A stretch of 64,000 nucleotides of DNA from NCBI GenBank assembly GCA_965208975.1, contig CBDBQH010000003.1, positions 62,001 through 126,000 of the forward strand. The letters run 5' to 3'. Under the pieces are notes generated by a model. The model was given only the letters and a program-made list of their open reading frames with translations. It had not been told where the DNA came from and searched no databases. Source of the DNA: G963663315 sp965208975 (GTDB lineage: Bacteria > Pseudomonadota > Gammaproteobacteria > Arenicellales > Poriferihabitantaceae). Below, piece by piece: positions 28,501 to 36,009 of the stretch. Position 1 is the first letter of the stretch. Each line of letters begins with the position of its first letter. Made by a program: the position numbers and the translations under genes.

Positions 28501-28656
28501 GCCACCGGACTCGGCGGGGAGTCCCTCCTGTGGGGCCCGGTGGCCGCCTCCATGGTCTGGGGCCTGGCCGTCTCCACCCTGCTCACATTATTCTACATCC
28601 CGTTGCTTTTCCACCTGTTCATGCGTCCGTGGGAATCGCGCAGGGAGGCAATCTGA
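25579..28656 (+). CDS. RND-family multidrug efflux permease (AcrB/MexF-like)
   Basis: Proton-driven inner-membrane pump, 1,025 residues, with the twofold RND layout of 12 membrane segments and two large periplasmic loops. The proton-relay aspartates are in GMLVDDAVVVVEAIY (fourth membrane segment), followed by a GLREVISPVTAAVLTTIAAFLPL stretch typical of the family. It forms a two-gene unit with the upstream adaptor. The first gene of the AT-rich defence island starts 8 bp after its stop. Confidence 0.92.
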   Translation: MFQRILQNHVLANLLFVLVLSLGTSSYLLMPRAQDPSINFNWININTVWRGASTPDVEKRVTNVIEDAVRKVSDIKFVSSASREGVSRLLIRFDEITNRTFERRVTDLRREIETIKDELPETAFDPFIVEITTDNSLPTATVVVSSVVDDENLRRQSALIQQDLEQLKGVSSVLQNGLSNPEIHIVFDPELLEQFALAPSDLADTIRLYFRNISVGALDVAQSNWAIRISGSRYDLDYLNNLPIITSRGEILLKEVARVIQAKEPASELVRFNRQPSVLFTITKQEKQNILQLVEQVSDYINNNQSRFKNTGVTVTLVDDQTQVTRDALHTMQINAILGLIMVLFTTWVFLGGRIALLTCIAIPFILAGVFWFLGNVGQTLNVAVLLGIVISLGMLVDDAVVVVEAIYYRLQRGIDTLQATIYGLREVISPVTAAVLTTIAAFLPLMLLPGILGKFMFVIPMVVTTALVISLVEAYWILPAHIIAAKVNFRRSSRTHRIREKFHHLIRYIYIRLLIRVFRHPLLALLTLLTLFSGALGAVYYEKIKVDFFASDPLRLFYVNIEMPEGTGLHATMAKVLQVEQVVNEEIAPGETRSVVSYAGQVFAETAVLFSEQYGQILVSLKPKDKTNRSVDELIQSLQEKLGEIPGIEELSFLRLAGGPPVTKAISVKVRGDDLDELANATAEIRQFMEKQAVFNDITDSNLPGQKTLNLQINSAAVQRTGIDPGAIGQTLRLLVDGEIVTNFRHLGEKIDIRLRAENNLSQISEILGFRLPTRDGSLIPLNQLVDVQYSNSPDTIRHFNYRRNITIEADIDKEITDEIKANLMIREFWQSIRHQYPNINLDFSGIIDDIQESLNAIQSSFLLGLGLIYLILGTQFRSYFQPFLIIMTIPMAATGVVLGLLASRYPLSLFSIYGIVALAGISVNAAIVLISTANARVKSGMSTTNAIIYASRRRVIPIIITSLTTIAGLFSLATGLGGESLLWGPVAASMVWGLAVSTLLTLFYIPLLFHLFMRPWESRREAI

Positions 28657-28664
28657 AAATCCAC

Positions 28665-30782
28665 ATGCTACGCAACCTCCGCATCCGGGAAGAATATTTT
28701 ACCGGACAAGTAAACTTAGTTGACAGTTTTTATAAACCATGCCTGGCCGCTTCAACTCGATATGATCGATCTGTTGGCTTCTTTCGGTCGTCTGTTTTCT
28801 TACTGATAGGACCAGATGTCATTGAATTTGTGAAACGGGGTGGGAAGATACGCTTAATCAGTTCGCCAGAATTAACTGAAGAAGATGTTGCAGCCATGAA
28901 GGAAGGCTACGATAGTAAACTGGAGCGGGTGACCGGGGCTTTGCTACGAGACATCGAATTGGTATTCAATAACAGGGAAATCGCAAAAAACACCGAGGCG
29001 CTTGCGACATTAATCACATTAGGCGCTCTGGATGTGAAATTGGTTTTTTCACCAGAGGCCATCGGCGAATACCATACAAAGCTTGGCGTTTTTTGTGATG
29101 ATAATGGGGACTCCATAGTTTTCAAGGGTTCCATTAATGAAACATGGCGAGGCTGGCATGAGCGAGGCAACCACGAGACTTTGGATGTGTTTTGTGGTTG
29201 GCAGGAGGGGAGCGACGAGCAACGGGTAAACAGAAACAGAGCCTATTTTGAGGAACTCTGGAACGATCAGAATACAAACCTTGAAGTGCTTCCTTTCCCT
29301 AATGCTGCTTTCGACAAGCTTAAAACAGTTGCAAAGGACTCGCTGGAGGACATTGACAATAATGAAGTGACAGATTTTTTCCACCTTGGGCATACAAAAA
29401 TAACCCCCCAAAACAATGACAAGCAGATAGTACAAACCAATCGCAGCCCTCTGAAACATCAAATAAAGGCTATCGAAGAATGGAACAAACAAGGTAGACG
29501 AGGAATTCTTGAGCACGCAACTGGCAGTGGAAAAACATTCACAGCGATTACCGCTCTTAAAGAGCATCTGGAGCCAGAGGGCTTATCTATTGTATTGGTC
29601 CCGGACAGGTTACTGCATAAGCAATGGGATGAAGAACTAAACAATGAAATTAAAGGCGTCAGGCTGCTGAAGGCAGGCGCCGGGCACAATAAATGGAAAG
29701 AAGGTAGCAGATTAAGCGACTTTACATCTCCATTAGAGGGATTGGGGAAACGAGTGGTTCTGGTGACCATGCAAACAGCGCGGACAGAGACATTTCTTAA
29801 GAGAATAAACCAGGGTCAAAATATTATGGTCATAGCCGACGAGGTTCATGAAATCGGCAGTCATGAAAATTCCAAATCGCTGCTCGGTATTGAGTCAGGC
29901 CCCCGCCTGGGATTAAGTGCAACTCCAAAACGTTATGGTGACCCGGAAGGAACCGCGAAAATCCTGAGCTATTTTGGACCCATCGTTCAGCCACCCTATA
30001 CTTTACTGGATGCGATTAGCGACAAACGACTGGTCCCTTATGAGTATTTCCCCAAAGCTATTCACCTCAGTGCAGATGAGTCAAAGCAATGGGCCGAAGA
30101 AACCGATAAAATATCCAGGGAATATGCAAGATCGCGACGCGACAAGGACGGCAATACCATTGTCTCACCGTATCTTAAAAACCTTTTCATTCAACGTTCA
30201 CGTATCGCCAAAAAGGCTGAAGCCAAAGTACCGCTAGCCGTTAATATAATTAAGCGACATTACAAAGCCAACCAAAGCTGGCTGATCTATTGTGAAGACC
30301 AATCTCAGTTAAGAAGGGTGATGGAAGCGCTTAAACAAGAGAGTATTGACCCGCTGGAATACCACACTAACATGGAAGGAGATTCAGAAGCTACACTGGA
30401 ATATTTCAAGAATTTCGGCGGTGTGCTGTGTTCCATAAAATGCCTGGATCAAGGAGTAGATATTCCAAAAATTTCACATGCAATCATTTTGGCGTCTTCC
30501 CAAAATCCCAGACAATTTGTACAGCGTAGAGGCAGAGTATTAAGAGTTTGCAGCGGCAAGCACAAGGCTGTTATATTTGATGCCATAGTAATACCAGTCA
30601 GTTTGGAATTGGAGCCGGAACAACTTTCTTTGCTAAAAAGTGAGTTCCAGCGAAGTTTGCAGTTCGCGGAAACATCCTTGAATAGAAGCGCTGCCAATGA
30701 ATTGATTGATTTGGCCATTGAACTGGGTATTGACCCACAAGAAGTCAGCCTGTCCGACAGTGATGGAATAGAAGAAGACTGA
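28665..30782 (+). CDS. PLD-domain/DExH helicase, probable phosphorothioation-linked defence enzyme
   Basis: 705-residue two-part enzyme. The N-terminal part resembles a phospholipase D nuclease domain with one HxK motif (H137-T-K139 in YHTKLGVF, followed by KGSINETWRGW). The C-terminal superfamily 2 helicase has GSGKT (287-291), DEVH (392-395), LSATPKR and QNPRQFVQRRGRVLR. This architecture fits the family annotated as a phosphorothioation-system restriction enzyme, usually found near dnd genes. First gene of a five-gene plus-strand module. ATG 28665 is chosen because longer readings run into the efflux pump gene. No promoter fits in the 8-bp gap. Confidence 0.8.
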   Translation: MLRNLRIREEYFTGQVNLVDSFYKPCLAASTRYDRSVGFFRSSVFLLIGPDVIEFVKRGGKIRLISSPELTEEDVAAMKEGYDSKLERVTGALLRDIELVFNNREIAKNTEALATLITLGALDVKLVFSPEAIGEYHTKLGVFCDDNGDSIVFKGSINETWRGWHERGNHETLDVFCGWQEGSDEQRVNRNRAYFEELWNDQNTNLEVLPFPNAAFDKLKTVAKDSLEDIDNNEVTDFFHLGHTKITPQNNDKQIVQTNRSPLKHQIKAIEEWNKQGRRGILEHATGSGKTFTAITALKEHLEPEGLSIVLVPDRLLHKQWDEELNNEIKGVRLLKAGAGHNKWKEGSRLSDFTSPLEGLGKRVVLVTMQTARTETFLKRINQGQNIMVIADEVHEIGSHENSKSLLGIESGPRLGLSATPKRYGDPEGTAKILSYFGPIVQPPYTLLDAISDKRLVPYEYFPKAIHLSADESKQWAEETDKISREYARSRRDKDGNTIVSPYLKNLFIQRSRIAKKAEAKVPLAVNIIKRHYKANQSWLIYCEDQSQLRRVMEALKQESIDPLEYHTNMEGDSEATLEYFKNFGGVLCSIKCLDQGVDIPKISHAIILASSQNPRQFVQRRGRVLRVCSGKHKAVIFDAIVIPVSLELEPEQLSLLKSEFQRSLQFAETSLNRSAANELIDLAIELGIDPQEVSLSDSDGIEED

Positions 30783-30786
30783 AATC

Positions 30787-30981
30787 ATGATTGTAGAAAA
30801 AAGCAATATTATGACCGTGTTATTGGATGTTAAAAAGGAAAATGAGCTTGAGGTCGATAATCAATTGATAAGGGATTGTTATGAACTGCAGAAAAAGTTC
30901 CAATTCGACCCCAATCGAAATACTCAAAACCTGATGCGTGACCTGATTGAGGCCAGCTTGAAGAAAGAAGAATCGCAGTAG
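30787..30981 (+). CDS. Small 64-aa protein in the dnd-linked effector module
   Basis: No family recognised. Charged, mostly helical (VKKENELEVDNQLIRDCYELQKKF and LMRDLIEASLKKEE segments), with no membrane segment or signal peptide. It is believable as a gene because it sits 4 bp after the helicase stop and 4 bp before the ATG of the Rad50-like gene, filling the gap exactly. It may be a small complex subunit or adaptor. Confidence 0.65.
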   Translation: MIVEKSNIMTVLLDVKKENELEVDNQLIRDCYELQKKFQFDPNRNTQNLMRDLIEASLKKEESQ

Positions 30982-30985
30982 AGTG

Positions 30986-32977
30986 ATGAAGATAAAACGG
31001 ATAATCATCAACAACTTCATGCCGTATCGGGGTAGGCAGGAAATTGAATTCCCACAACATGAAACCCAAAATGTCATGTTGCTGTTTGGTGACAACATGC
31101 GAGGGAAAACCAGCTTCCTGAATGCGATCCGCTGGGGCTTCTATGGTGTGGCTCTTGGTCGGCATTTACGTGAAATAACCAAAGCCAATTTGATCAATCG
31201 TGATGCAGTGGATGAAAAAGATTGGGTCATGTCCGTCACACTGCATTTTGTTCATGATAGCAAGAACTATGTATTGAACCGAAAAATCACAGGACGTGAA
31301 AATACAACTCGACCTCAAAATAATGCCGATTTTGTAGAAACCATCGGATTAAAGGTTGATGATGTAGTCATACCGGGAGATACTATAAATAATGCGATCA
31401 ATCAGGTTATGCCAAGAGAGGTTTCCCGATTCTTTTTATTTGATGGAGAACTGTTACAAGAATATGAAAACCTGGTGATTGAAGAGAGTGATCAGGGCAA
31501 GAAAATCAAGGAACATATCGAGTCTATTCTGGGTGTTCCGGCTCTGGTTCATGCCCGCGATGAGTTGAAGGCCCTGCTAAATGAGGCCAGAAGAACCCAA
31601 CGCAAGGATGCGGCAAAAAATGATGACCTTCACAAATATGCTAACCATCAACAAGAGCTTGAGGTCAAACAAGACGCTCGTGAAGATGACATCTGTAGGC
31701 TGCAATCCAAGAAAAATGAAATTCAAGGAAAAGTTGATAATATCGACAATGCCCTGAAAAACACAGAAGCCGTACAAAATAAAAGGATTGAACTTGCTCG
31801 ACTTGATGAGAAAAAGAATAGGTTTGAGGATGACATCAAGCAATTAAATGAAGAAATCCATGTTCTGGTCAGGGAGGCCTGGAAGGATGTTTTGGCCAGT
31901 AGCGTACGATCAATAATCGAAAAATTAAAAGAGGAACGCAGGAAGCAGCAACGACAAGTCAACGAATTGATTGATTTGCAGGGCGAAATAAGCGAGTTGC
32001 GTAAATCAATTGAAAAACATCAGGTCTGCTCTACCTGCGGGCAGGAAATTCCCGAAAACATCAGGAGACCACTTGAAGAAAAGCTGAAGAGACTACAATT
32101 GTCGAAAAGTGAAAAAGAAATTTATTCTGACCCAAAAAAGTTAAGTGAATTAGAGACCACCATAGAGAACCTGGAAGGAATTCGCTCCAGCGATGAAGTT
32201 GGTCGAATTATTGACTGTATTTCGAATATTACAAGAACAAAAAATGAGTTAATGGATACGGAAAACCGCAGGGACAACATCTGGGAAGAAATCAAGGATC
32301 ACGATACTGAGGAGATTATGCGCAAGAGGGAGAAACGCGACCAACTACAGAAACTATTAACCAAGATCGAAACTGATTTAGATGATGCAAATAAGGAAAA
32401 AGACGAAATTACAGAAGAACGAGCCAAAATTTCTCGATTGATTTCGATACACAAGGGTTCTGAAGGTGCGCTGAGTAATAAAAGAGTCAAAAGGCTTGAG
32501 CAATTGGGGTCTGTTTTCGAGAAAGGAATTGACCGGCTTAGACAAAAATTGAAAGACGATGTCGAAACCCGCTCTACTAAGACTTTCAAACAGCTTACGA
32601 CTGAAGGAACATATTCTGGACTGAAAATCAATTCAAGTTACGGCCTTTCGATATTGGATCAGGGAGGTCGAGTACTTGATGAGCGCAGCGCCGGGGCAGA
32701 ACAGGTGGTTGCACTGTCACTGATTGATGGCCTCAACAAAACATCTGGCACCAAAGCGCCTATAGTTATGGATACTCCGTTGGGACGGCTGGATCTAAAA
32801 CACCGTAAAAATATTTTGCAATATCTGCCAGACATGTCTGAACAGATTGTACTGCTGATACATGAAGGTGAGATAAACGCAAAGCGCGATATAGACCTTT
32901 TTGCTACCCGTATCGGAGCAAGATACGAGATTAAGCGTATTTCAGCGACACATTCACGCATAGAGAGGATGTCGTAA
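30986..32977 (+). CDS. Rad50/SMC-like ATPase with zinc hook, dnd-linked
   Basis: 663 residues. ABC-type ATPase head split by a long coiled coil: Walker A GDNMRGKT (35-42), signature ERSAGAEQVVAL and Walker B with D596 (PIVMDTPLGRLD). In the middle, C348-ST-C351 followed by GQEIPEN looks like a Rad50 zinc hook. It resembles DndD but is a second, distinct copy: the dndD gene lies at 36010-37974 and lacks an obvious CxxC hook. ATG 30986 is preferred to the GTG one codon earlier. Probably DNA-binding or looping in the effector complex; that role is inferred. Confidence 0.8.
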   Translation: MKIKRIIINNFMPYRGRQEIEFPQHETQNVMLLFGDNMRGKTSFLNAIRWGFYGVALGRHLREITKANLINRDAVDEKDWVMSVTLHFVHDSKNYVLNRKITGRENTTRPQNNADFVETIGLKVDDVVIPGDTINNAINQVMPREVSRFFLFDGELLQEYENLVIEESDQGKKIKEHIESILGVPALVHARDELKALLNEARRTQRKDAAKNDDLHKYANHQQELEVKQDAREDDICRLQSKKNEIQGKVDNIDNALKNTEAVQNKRIELARLDEKKNRFEDDIKQLNEEIHVLVREAWKDVLASSVRSIIEKLKEERRKQQRQVNELIDLQGEISELRKSIEKHQVCSTCGQEIPENIRRPLEEKLKRLQLSKSEKEIYSDPKKLSELETTIENLEGIRSSDEVGRIIDCISNITRTKNELMDTENRRDNIWEEIKDHDTEEIMRKREKRDQLQKLLTKIETDLDDANKEKDEITEERAKISRLISIHKGSEGALSNKRVKRLEQLGSVFEKGIDRLRQKLKDDVETRSTKTFKQLTTEGTYSGLKINSSYGLSILDQGGRVLDERSAGAEQVVALSLIDGLNKTSGTKAPIVMDTPLGRLDLKHRKNILQYLPDMSEQIVLLIHEGEINAKRDIDLFATRIGARYEIKRISATHSRIERMS

Positions 32978-33358
32978 ATGAACGACCCGGAACGTATTGG
33001 TTTGACGAAAGAGACCAATCAACATCTTGACGAAATGCTGGAGACCTTCAATAGTGAAGTAGAAGGACAAAATCTGATCAAATTCGATTTGTATCGCCTG
33101 GCTGTAGCTTTGGGAGTAAAGAACGGCAAGAATCCTGAGCCTATTTCAGGCAATACAGACAGCGCTTTCAGAGTGCGTGAATTAGACCCCAACAAATCAC
33201 TGTATTTCGCAGTTCAGGCCGCAAATCTGGGCACTCCAGGTGAGTCAACATATCATATCGTGGAGCGACTGGGGGAACAGGGTATTCGAGAGTTCTACAA
33301 CGAATATAAAAGTAATTTGGACAAGCTGCCATGGGATAAGGTCTTGACCAAAACATGA
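32978..33358 (+). CDS. 126-aa dnd-associated protein
   Basis: The start codon directly follows the stop of the Rad50-like gene, and its own stop overlaps the next start as ATGA, so it is a tightly coupled operon member. It opens IGLTKETNQHLDEMLE, then a helix with LIKFDLYRLAVALGVKNGKNPEP, reminiscent of the small helical DndE-type or 'dnd system-associated protein 4' families. No catalytic motif is visible. Assignment to a named family is from memory and unverified. Confidence 0.65.
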   Translation: MNDPERIGLTKETNQHLDEMLETFNSEVEGQNLIKFDLYRLAVALGVKNGKNPEPISGNTDSAFRVRELDPNKSLYFAVQAANLGTPGESTYHIVERLGEQGIREFYNEYKSNLDKLPWDKVLTKT

Positions 33359-35550
33359 GTGCGCCAAAACTTTATTTGATTCGGTTCCTGAGTGATTCCA
33401 TCGAAACCATTGTCACTTATAGAGAACTGGATCGTGTAAAGCAGGAGCTGGTCGGTAAAATTGATGGAGAAGTAACCTATCTTTTGCACTGCGGTTTCTT
33501 ACGGCCCGTCTTTTGTGAAAAGACAGAACTGTCTGAAACACTCAAAGGGAAAGTACTCTACAGTGGCGCTTTGAAGTGGGCATTACCGGAAGATTACAAA
33601 AGCACGGATCAACCCGCAGCTTATATTACTGTCAATAAATCTGAAGTTCCTTTCTTTTTGGCTTCAAACCAATGGGGTTACTACCTTGACAGCAATTTCA
33701 TGGATGAGGTTGCGGAGAATATCATTACTTCTATCTCCGTTCCTCACCTCACGGAGAGCCCCACAGGGTGGGTCAAATCGTTCACGGAACAAAATACAGA
33801 TATAAACCAGATTTTCCAAAAATGCGGCATTCATGACGATAACTCCTATGTATTAAATAGAGATAAACTTCCAACATCTATAGGTCTAAAACTGGATAGA
33901 GAGCGGTTTGACTCGTTGAAGTCAACAATTGATCAAAATGACCCTTATCAACTGTTGCAAATAGCGCCGCGGTTATTGATGTATCAACACATAAACGAGT
34001 TGAGGCTACCGGTTCGAGCGCGCAATGTACTATTGTTCCAAAATATCAATCAGGTACATGAGTTGGCTGAATTGTCAGTTAATCAGTTATTGCGACTCCC
34101 AAATTTGGGTAAACGTTCAATTCAGGATATTTGCCAAGCCATTGCCGATAGAATAGAAAACACACTATTTCTGCCAAACACCGAGGCCACAAATAAAGAA
34201 GATGCTTATACCACATTTCGGTTACCCGCATGGCCGCATCCAACCACTGGGACTATAAATAAAGAAGATGCTTATACAGATATTGACACCTCTCTAATAG
34301 TCGATGAAATCCCAAATGTCCCACTGATTGAACACTTGTCCCGGGAATTGAATAAATTAAGAGAAGTGGACCGATCAATCATACGCGATCGCATGGGAAT
34401 TAGCGGCTTTCCACTAACACTGGAAGAACTTGGGGAAAAACATGGTGTCACCAGAGAGCGTGTAAGACAGCGTGAAAAAAAGGCCATGAGTTTTATTATT
34501 CGGGAAGAATTCTGGGGCAATGAAATAGGTAAACGAATCGGTCAGTTGCTATCAAACCGAAAAGCGCCCCTTGTTCTGGAATTGTTGGATGTTGAAGACG
34601 ACTGGTTCAAGGGATTTGATGATCAATATGTATACTTGAGGAATATCATTCAGGAGTTTTCCAGGAAAGAAATTCGAGTTATAAAGGCCAATGGGCGAAA
34701 TGTTGTGACTCGTATCTCACAAGACAAATGGGATGCCTTGTTGGGTGAATTGCGCGTTAAACTAAAACAAATAGCAGTAGATAAGTCCTGGAATCGTAGT
34801 GACACTGGCCAGTACTTTTCAACCTGCTTATCCGAGCATAGAGCTCAAGAATTGACTCCTGTTCTTCATGAAATATTCGATGAATATTTGCAATACGAGG
34901 ATGAAAGTCTATCTGCAGTATTGGTATCTTATGGCAAATCTGCGAAGTCGACTGTTGCCACCGTGTTGGCGCAGGCAGAGAGCCCACTGCACTTTACAGA
35001 AATTGCAAAAAGAGCCTCAGAGTTGCTGGACAAAGAAGTAGATGAGCGACGAGTACAAGGAGCAGTCAGCCAGAAAGGAATATGGCAATTTGACCGTGGC
35101 ACCTATGGTTTAATAAAGCACTGCCCTTTATCAGAATCAGAGCGGCTATCAATTCGCCTTGCTGTAGAGAACATTTTCTATCAAGGCCCCATTAACAAGC
35201 AGTGGCACTCTACGGAAATTATCGAACTGTTGGCGGAGAAGCCTCAAAATTTGCTAGCCAGGTTGGACCCGTATGTATTGAAAATGAGTATCATGGAATC
35301 CAGGAAAATTTTATACTTAGGGCGTATGGTCTGGGCACGATCTGACTCCGGTATGGAAACGGGTGACAGAATACAAACCAGAGAATCATTTATCCAGATA
35401 TTGGAATCTGCGGGTAAACCGCTAACTGGACAAGAATTAAAACAGCGGCTATTGGAAATTCGGGGTATCAACAAACACATGCAGATCCATGAGGATGAAC
35501 GTCTGGTGGCAATAGGCCCAAATATCTGGGGATTGAGCGAGTGGTACTGA
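33355..35550 (+). CDS. Multidomain DNA-binding protein with alpha-CTD-like, sigma region 4-like and HARE-HTH-like segments
   Basis: 731 residues, last gene of the five-gene module. The N-terminal 200 residues are not recognised. Residues about 220-265 (VRARNVLLFQNINQVHELAE, then LLRLPNLGKRSIQDI) resemble the RNA polymerase alpha C-terminal domain. After a linker with NKEDAYT twice, about 335-385 resemble sigma-70 region 4 (LTLEELGEKHGVTRERVRQ). About 535-590 look like a HARE-HTH winged helix (PLHFTEIAKRASELL, GTYGLIKH), and a further helical part follows. It probably recognises DNA or contacts RNA polymerase. No nuclease motif was seen. Confidence 0.7.
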   Translation: MSAPKLYLIRFLSDSIETIVTYRELDRVKQELVGKIDGEVTYLLHCGFLRPVFCEKTELSETLKGKVLYSGALKWALPEDYKSTDQPAAYITVNKSEVPFFLASNQWGYYLDSNFMDEVAENIITSISVPHLTESPTGWVKSFTEQNTDINQIFQKCGIHDDNSYVLNRDKLPTSIGLKLDRERFDSLKSTIDQNDPYQLLQIAPRLLMYQHINELRLPVRARNVLLFQNINQVHELAELSVNQLLRLPNLGKRSIQDICQAIADRIENTLFLPNTEATNKEDAYTTFRLPAWPHPTTGTINKEDAYTDIDTSLIVDEIPNVPLIEHLSRELNKLREVDRSIIRDRMGISGFPLTLEELGEKHGVTRERVRQREKKAMSFIIREEFWGNEIGKRIGQLLSNRKAPLVLELLDVEDDWFKGFDDQYVYLRNIIQEFSRKEIRVIKANGRNVVTRISQDKWDALLGELRVKLKQIAVDKSWNRSDTGQYFSTCLSEHRAQELTPVLHEIFDEYLQYEDESLSAVLVSYGKSAKSTVATVLAQAESPLHFTEIAKRASELLDKEVDERRVQGAVSQKGIWQFDRGTYGLIKHCPLSESERLSIRLAVENIFYQGPINKQWHSTEIIELLAEKPQNLLARLDPYVLKMSIMESRKILYLGRMVWARSDSGMETGDRIQTRESFIQILESAGKPLTGQELKQRLLEIRGINKHMQIHEDERLVAIGPNIWGLSEWY

Positions 35551-35622
35551 CTGGACACAAAAGAAAATACTCTACCAATATGACCCCGTATCCTGTTTTC
35601 GTTGATCTGGCAATTATCGGGT

Positions 35623-36000
35623 CTAAGGAGGACTGTCAGTTAAAGTCTGGGTCACAAAATCTTCTATACACTTAGTGCTGTTGACCAGATAAGATATACC
35701 TCTATGTAGATGAATCCTGAACCAATAAGGATATTCTTCACTTGGAACTGAATCATCCAACATTCTCTGCTTCAGGATAGCTTCATAGATTACATCGTAT
35801 TGTCCTGAAAATGTTTTCCATGTCATCTCGATATTACTATCTGAAGGTATTTCCTCTTTTGGTGGCACAGACGGCTCCGCCAAAGAAATACACAAAGCCC
35901 AGCGACAAAGAGTGTTCCAATTTTCAATACCCGTATTCCGCTTCAACCGAGTAAGTTGCTGTTTTCCTCTTTCGGAAATACGTATGGTTTCTATTACCAT
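35623..36000 (-). CDS. dndE: DNA phosphorothioation protein DndE
   Basis: 125-residue small helical protein, the normal DndE size. It starts IETIRISERGKQQLTRLKRNTGIENWNTLCRWAL in two contiguous helices, the family's diagnostic N-terminal region, and the C-terminal half contains YWFRIHLHRGISYL. DndE is reported to bind nicked DNA and work with DndC and DndD during sulfur insertion. It lies 9 bp after the dndD stop and ends 72 bp from the convergent effector module. Confidence 0.85.
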   Translation of the reverse strand: MVIETIRISERGKQQLTRLKRNTGIENWNTLCRWALCISLAEPSVPPKEEIPSDSNIEMTWKTFSGQYDVIYEAILKQRMLDDSVPSEEYPYWFRIHLHRGISYLVNSTKCIEDFVTQTLTDSPP

Positions 36001-36009
36001 CGGCTGATT

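Noticed and set aside
28665..35550. Canonical dndFGH (dptFGH) restriction genes
   Set aside because: Gene sizes and motifs do not fit: there is no very large HerA-like DptH, and the five genes have different domain layouts.
35551..35622. Terminator between the convergent effector module and dndE
   Set aside because: No stable stem with a T-run could be found in the 72-bp gap.
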